Shown here: positions 62,001 to 64,000 of the stretch, piece by piece
How positions within the stretch are numbered: the first letter of the stretch is position 1
Layout: each line of letters opens with the position of its first letter
Assembly: GCA_946902875.1 (NCBI GenBank)
Contig: OX336338.1
Location: 4,951,971 to 5,015,970 of the forward strand
Direction of reading: 5' to 3'
DNA: 64,000 nucleotides
Source of the DNA: Nematopogon swammerdamellus
Taxonomy: Eukaryota; Arthropoda; Insecta; Lepidoptera; Adelidae
Program-made: the position numbers and the translations under genes
Notes under the pieces: generated by a model
Seen by the model: only the letters and a program-made list of their open reading frames with translations
Databases searched by the model: none
What the model was told of the DNA's origin: nothing

Positions 62001-64000
62001 CCTCGGTCGTGCTCGTCAGCTCCGTCGTGGAAGCCTCCTCTGAGAACTCTGTCGTGGAGCCGTCGAAGTTGATCAAGTCGTTTCCGGTTGGGTTGATCTC
62101 GTTGTTCAGGTTCTCCCCGGCCAAGTAGGCGTACAGGTCGAGCGCCACCTTCTCCATCGCCGTCATGGTCGTGTATTCGGTGGTCTCGCGGTCATAGGAA
62201 GACGATGTGGTCGGCTTGTAGTCGGCGGGTAGTTTGGAGTCATCGAAGATCTCCTGGGCCTTAGCGGCCCCGGTCAAGCTGTGACCCTCGCGAGGGGTTT
62301 CTGCAGCCAAGATTTGATCTTGCTCGGCTACTTCGGCTGCAGGCACGAGCTTAGCGACTGGTTTGGTTGGCTCCGCTGCCGCCGACGAACCGGTCTTGCC
62401 CTCGGCGCTAAACCTCGAAGGCAACTCTTTGTATTGCGACAGCGGGATGTCGCCCGAGTGGGTGTTGAAACTTGCCAAGTCTACGAGTTCAGAGCTCGGT
62501 CTCCTGTAAAACACAAATCATATTTCGTTAGGACGCATTGTATATTTAGTTCTTATAAATTGTGTGTGCACATACTGTGATAATAGTTATGAATTAAAGA
62601 TAATATAATGGGTATGTATGTATGCAAGGATATACCTGACGTGCGCACGGGGGCGACTTCTTGTCTGACCGATGGACTCATCGGCCACGCTGTCGAACTG
62701 TGCTCGGCCACGTTGCTTTGCTGGCTCGACGGTCGACTCCGGCGCAGAAGGAGTGGTGTTCAGATTGCGGGACCTCGGTGGGAAGCGAGTGCTTGCTGGC
62801 AATCTGGAATTTATTTAATCTTAATCATTGTTTAACCTTGTTAACGTTGTAATTTTATTGGAACGGAAGAAAAAATGGAGAAGCGTATGTCCAGCAGTGT
62901 ACGCATTAAAATGACTTTTAAATTGCTTTTTTTAATTGCCTACTTACTATTTTTCAGATTTTCACAATTTCATAATAATGTTGTGGCATTTGGTTAAATT
63001 GTAAAAAAAAACGTGAAATTGTGTCAAAACTAATCGCTGAATGTTTTTAATACATTATGTGCATACAAAAAGGTAATAATTGTTATATAAATATGAATGA
63101 TAATTAATTGTGCGAACCTTTCTTCATTGATCTCCTCCTGGACGGGTGCGGGGGAGAGGTTGCGGCCACGGTACCTGCTCCTCTGTCCCGCCGGGAGCAC
63201 CTCGTTCTGCGCATCTGGCGCGGCAGCGGTCGTACTCGCCGCCGTCGTAGTAGTAGTAGTAGTCGTCGTCGTCGTGGTACGGTCGATGCTGCTGTACTTA
63301 TTTTTGTTCTTAGATGAATTCTTAGCTATCTGGTTGTCGTTCTCAGTCTTCTGGGGACCGTCGTGCGAGTTGTGCACTGGCTCCGGTGTTTTCGCATCCT
63401 TTTCTTTAGGGTCGACGTCGTCCTCATCCTCGTAGTAGTAAATGTATTCGTACTCGTAGTCCTGCCCGTTCGGACCCTTCTTGATCTGGATACGCGAATG
63501 CTGCTTCTGCTCCGAGCCTGCCGACTCGAGCTTCACGTTGGAGGAGAGGAGGCCGGAGTTGATGTCGTCTATCGAGTCAAAGTTGATCGGGATGACGTCA
63601 TAGGAGCGCGCGGCGGTGGGGGGTGCTGTCGTCAGCACCGGCCTCTGCGTGGTAGTGCCGGAGCCCTCGCTCAGCTTGCCCGACTCCGACATCGCCGCCA
63701 GCACCACGCTCATGCCCGGGTTCGTGTCACTCGTCGTCACTGTCTCCTTTATCTTAATCTCCTCTAGTTTCGATGTGGGCAGGTCTATCTCGATCGCTTC
63801 GGTGGCCTTCATCTTGCTTCCCTTCTTTGGTTTCTTATCTTCTTCTATGGACACGATACCTTCGCCCCCATGGATCTTAGCAGTACTTACGTGACCTGCA
63901 AGCGCATCTATTACTGGTCCAGAGTGACTCTTTATTGGCTTTTTACTTTTGTCGTGCCCGGACTCTTTAGGCCGACTCACGTGCTGAGTTGGGAGTTTCT
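51479..64000 (-). CDS. Large modular Arg-patch/Thr-Ala-Pro-rich protein, partial (5' end outside window)
   Basis: Nine coding exons are visible: 63118-64000 (open to the edge), 62636-62803, 61797-62503, 58616-58743, 57410-57540, 55588-55779, 53191-53356, 52120-52266 and 51479-51709. All junctions are GT-AG and in phase, giving 916 residues plus TAA. The first part is charged, with an acidic YEYEYIYYYEDEDD patch and a run of about 12 Thr. Exon 61797-62503 holds a folded-looking stretch (MEKVALDLYAYLAG) and a run of about 14 Thr. From there each exon begins with an Arg-rich patch (GRFNRP, GRTRFGGRTRP, RTRLRPSF, GRGRLPG, LRGRPRL) and ends Ala/Pro/Ser/Glu-rich. The protein ends LLARRRLVQRRPGTVA. 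No Cys-rich, catalytic or membrane motif is seen. I do not recognise it. An extracellular mucin-like or matrix role is inference only. It resembles the plus-strand gene at 11618-33366 in style. Confidence 0.82.
52120..52266 (-). CDS. Modular protein gene, exon with LQRLRGRPRLQL patch
   Basis: The exon is 147 nt, phase 0 to phase 0, with acceptor TGTGTAG and donor CGAG|GTAAAT. It is the most Arg/Pro-rich module (RLRGRPRL, PIRRPNPL, SRRRPATE) and lacks a long acidic tail. Confidence 0.84.
52493..52891 (-). mobile_element. Retroelement C-terminal fragment in an intron
   Basis: The 132-codon frame reads RGRAIVWDATCADTLADSHV, then HDFVAFAVETLGAWSKE and QRIAIAIQRGNAASVLGTL. It is the best-preserved of three related copies, and the frame is still open. 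Confidence 0.8.
53191..53356 (-). CDS. Modular protein gene, exon with GRGRLPGLRPLRPGPR patch
   Basis: The acceptor is the weaker GTCGCAAG and the donor ACCG|GTAAAC, phase 0. The patch is followed by an Ala/Ser/Glu linker ending DETSSEP. The choice of acceptor is supported by frame with the preceding exon. Confidence 0.82.
53393..53487 (-). repeat. Dispersed repeat, inverted copy
   Basis: It matches 7858-7995: CCGCCACTCACCTAACAG and TTTGAGTGCAATAAATAC. Confidence 0.6.
53489..54930. mobile_element. 1.44-kb foldback element with about 560-bp arms
   Basis: The ends are CAGGGTGGCCCAGTTATAGT and its complement, flanked by TA. The left arm (53489-54060) matches the right arm (about 54150-54930) along its length. 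The right arm is interrupted by a SINE tail (54298-54395) and a SINE of the second-tail type (54585-54720). No transposase frame is seen. Confidence 0.9.
55588..55779 (-). CDS. Modular protein gene, exon with RTRLRPSFHLRERRP patch
   Basis: The exon is 192 nt, with acceptor TTCTGCAG, donor TTGG|GTATAA, and phase 2 at both ends. The basic start is followed by an Ala/Ser/Pro/Glu-rich linker. Confidence 0.84.
55833..55885 (+). mobile_element. RTE-type LINE extreme 3' end
   Basis: It contains GCCGCTGAAGGCCGGAGAGG and GTGGACGCTGACTGACTG. Confidence 0.6.
55994..56050. repeat. TG dinucleotide microsatellite, about 28 units
   Basis: Uninterrupted TG repeats, read directly. Confidence 0.97.
56100..56520 (-). 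mobile_element. LINE reverse-transcriptase palm fragment, degenerate
   Basis: The minus-strand frame reads CASALSPKLFVFINKSLG, then SYADYIMD (where active elements have YADD) and WGQRNIVAFNVSKTQCCALS. The catalytic motif is lost, so it is dead. Confidence 0.75.
57120..57290 (+). mobile_element. SINE 3' half
   Basis: It contains GGTCGGTCGAAGTGGCGTG, GGCACGATCAAAGGGAA and CAGTTTCCATAAAAAA. Confidence 0.65.
57410..57540 (-). CDS. Modular protein gene, exon with GRTRFGGRTRP patch
   Basis: The acceptor is GTTGCAG and the donor CCTAG|GTATAA, phase 2. The patch GNGRTRFGGRTRP is followed by a Thr/Ala/Ser/Pro linker. Confidence 0.86.
57655..57892 (+). mobile_element. SINE, second-tail subfamily, best copy
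   Basis: It runs from CCTTACTAGGTGGTAGGCTC through GTATAGCCAGCAATCCAGGG to CCATACCGGATTACATTAAA. The poly-A end is intact. Confidence 0.75.
57955..58262 (+). repeat. Repeat family A copy
   Basis: It runs from GGCCGGTACTTAAGTAGAAT to TTGTCGGGATACAGCGTGTG, then a GTATGTA tail. Confidence 0.75.
58616..58743 (-). CDS. Modular protein gene, exon with GRFNRPSFGASRGR patch
   Basis: The acceptor is TCCATAG and the donor CTAAG|GTGTGT, phase 0. The basic patch GRFNRPSFGASRGR is followed by a Val/Ala/Pro/Asp/Glu linker ending AQTAPK. Confidence 0.85.
59200..59275 (+). mobile_element. SINE tail fragment
   Basis: It contains TTATTGGGCTGACATCACGG and GTCAGTTTCCATAAAAAA. Confidence 0.65.
59430..59636. 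repeat. ACAT/ACATGC microsatellite in two blocks
   Basis: TACATACATACA-type repeats lie at 59430-59490 and 59575-59636. Confidence 0.9.
59829..60045 (-). mobile_element. RTE-type LINE 3' end fragment
   Basis: It starts with a CAGTCAGTCAGTCAG tail. It has TACTTGATGTCGTCGTTCCA and GCCGCCAGTGTAGGACACGG. Confidence 0.75.
60050..61796. other. Intron DNA of the modular protein gene
   Basis: Positions 60690-60800 hold repeat-like TGTCCGGGAAATTT sequence. The rest shows no exon fitting the phase 1 junction, so none is called. Confidence 0.4.
61797..62503 (-). CDS. Modular protein gene, large central exon
   Basis: The exon is 707 nt, with acceptor GTTTTACAG and donor AGAG|GTACGA. It encodes RRPSSELVDLASFNTH, a Glu/Lys/Ala-rich region, LDLYAYLAGENLNN, a run of about 14 Thr, then SRFKNRNGGRGR and TKLR. 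Its phase 1 end fits the exon at 58616-58743. Confidence 0.88.
62636..62803 (-). CDS. Modular protein gene, exon with STRFPPRSRN patch
   Basis: The exon is 168 nt, phase 2 to phase 2, with acceptor AATTCCAG and donor TCAG|GTATAT. It encodes STRFPPRSRN, a Pro/Ser/Glu linker, KQRGRAQF and SRPRAHV. The symmetric phase would allow clean skipping. Confidence 0.84.
63118..64000 (-). CDS. Modular protein gene, first visible exon (partial)
   Basis: It is open in one frame from the window edge to a donor AAAG|GTTCGC (phase 2). It is Lys/Glu/Ser-rich, then has an acidic Tyr-rich patch, a Thr run, and QRSRYRGRNLSPAP near the end. Two donor-like motifs inside (CAC|GTGAGT at 63980 and CAC|GTAAGT at about 63891) leave open that part is intron or alternatively spliced. 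Confidence 0.75.

Noticed and set aside
61805..62128. Plus-strand Val-rich open frames opposite the Thr runs
   Set aside because: They are shadows of the Thr-rich minus-strand exons (ACN codons read as GTN).

Overview
The window is eukaryotic nuclear DNA, almost certainly from a moth or butterfly. The short insect-type phosphoglycerate dehydrogenase, GT-AG introns of 0.4 to 16 kb, and many LINE, SINE and MITE remnants of lepidopteran type all point that way. Only about 4.4 kb of the 64 kb is coding. No tRNA, rRNA or CRISPR array is supported.

Left part (1-33.6 kb). The first 11 kb is repeats: a pentanucleotide satellite, a 113-bp tandem array, SINEs, LINE 3' ends and foldback elements. A plus-strand gene of six coding exons (11618-33366, about 222 aa) encodes a small secreted protein. 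It has a signal peptide, then alternating basic Arg/Phe patches and Ala/Pro/Glu/Thr-rich linkers. Its first intron is 16.2 kb and full of repeats.

Middle part (35.7-45 kb). Phgdh lies on the minus strand in seven coding exons (325 aa). It reconstructs cleanly, with all splice phases consistent and the catalytic Arg, Glu and His present. It lacks the C-terminal regulatory domains of the vertebrate enzyme. A likely 5' non-coding exon with a TCAGT initiator lies at about 44.9 kb. Its introns hold a LINE ORF1 fragment and several other retroelement pieces.

Right part (51.5-64 kb). A minus-strand gene of at least nine coding exons runs off the right edge; 916 residues are visible. It is a long low-complexity protein with Thr runs and exon-sized modules, each starting with an Arg-rich RxRF/RxRL patch and ending in Ala/Pro/Ser/Glu-rich sequence. 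The plus-strand gene at the left has the same modular style, so the two may belong to one family flanking Phgdh. I do not recognise either as a named protein.

The genes do not form an operon or an obvious pathway. Phgdh makes serine; the flanking genes look like structural or extracellular proteins. The rest is transposable-element debris. The most notable pieces are a SINE whose head joins a tRNA-like and a 5S-rRNA-like segment, a near-perfect 49-bp-arm palindrome within one SINE copy, and a 1.4-kb foldback element inside an intron of the right-hand gene.
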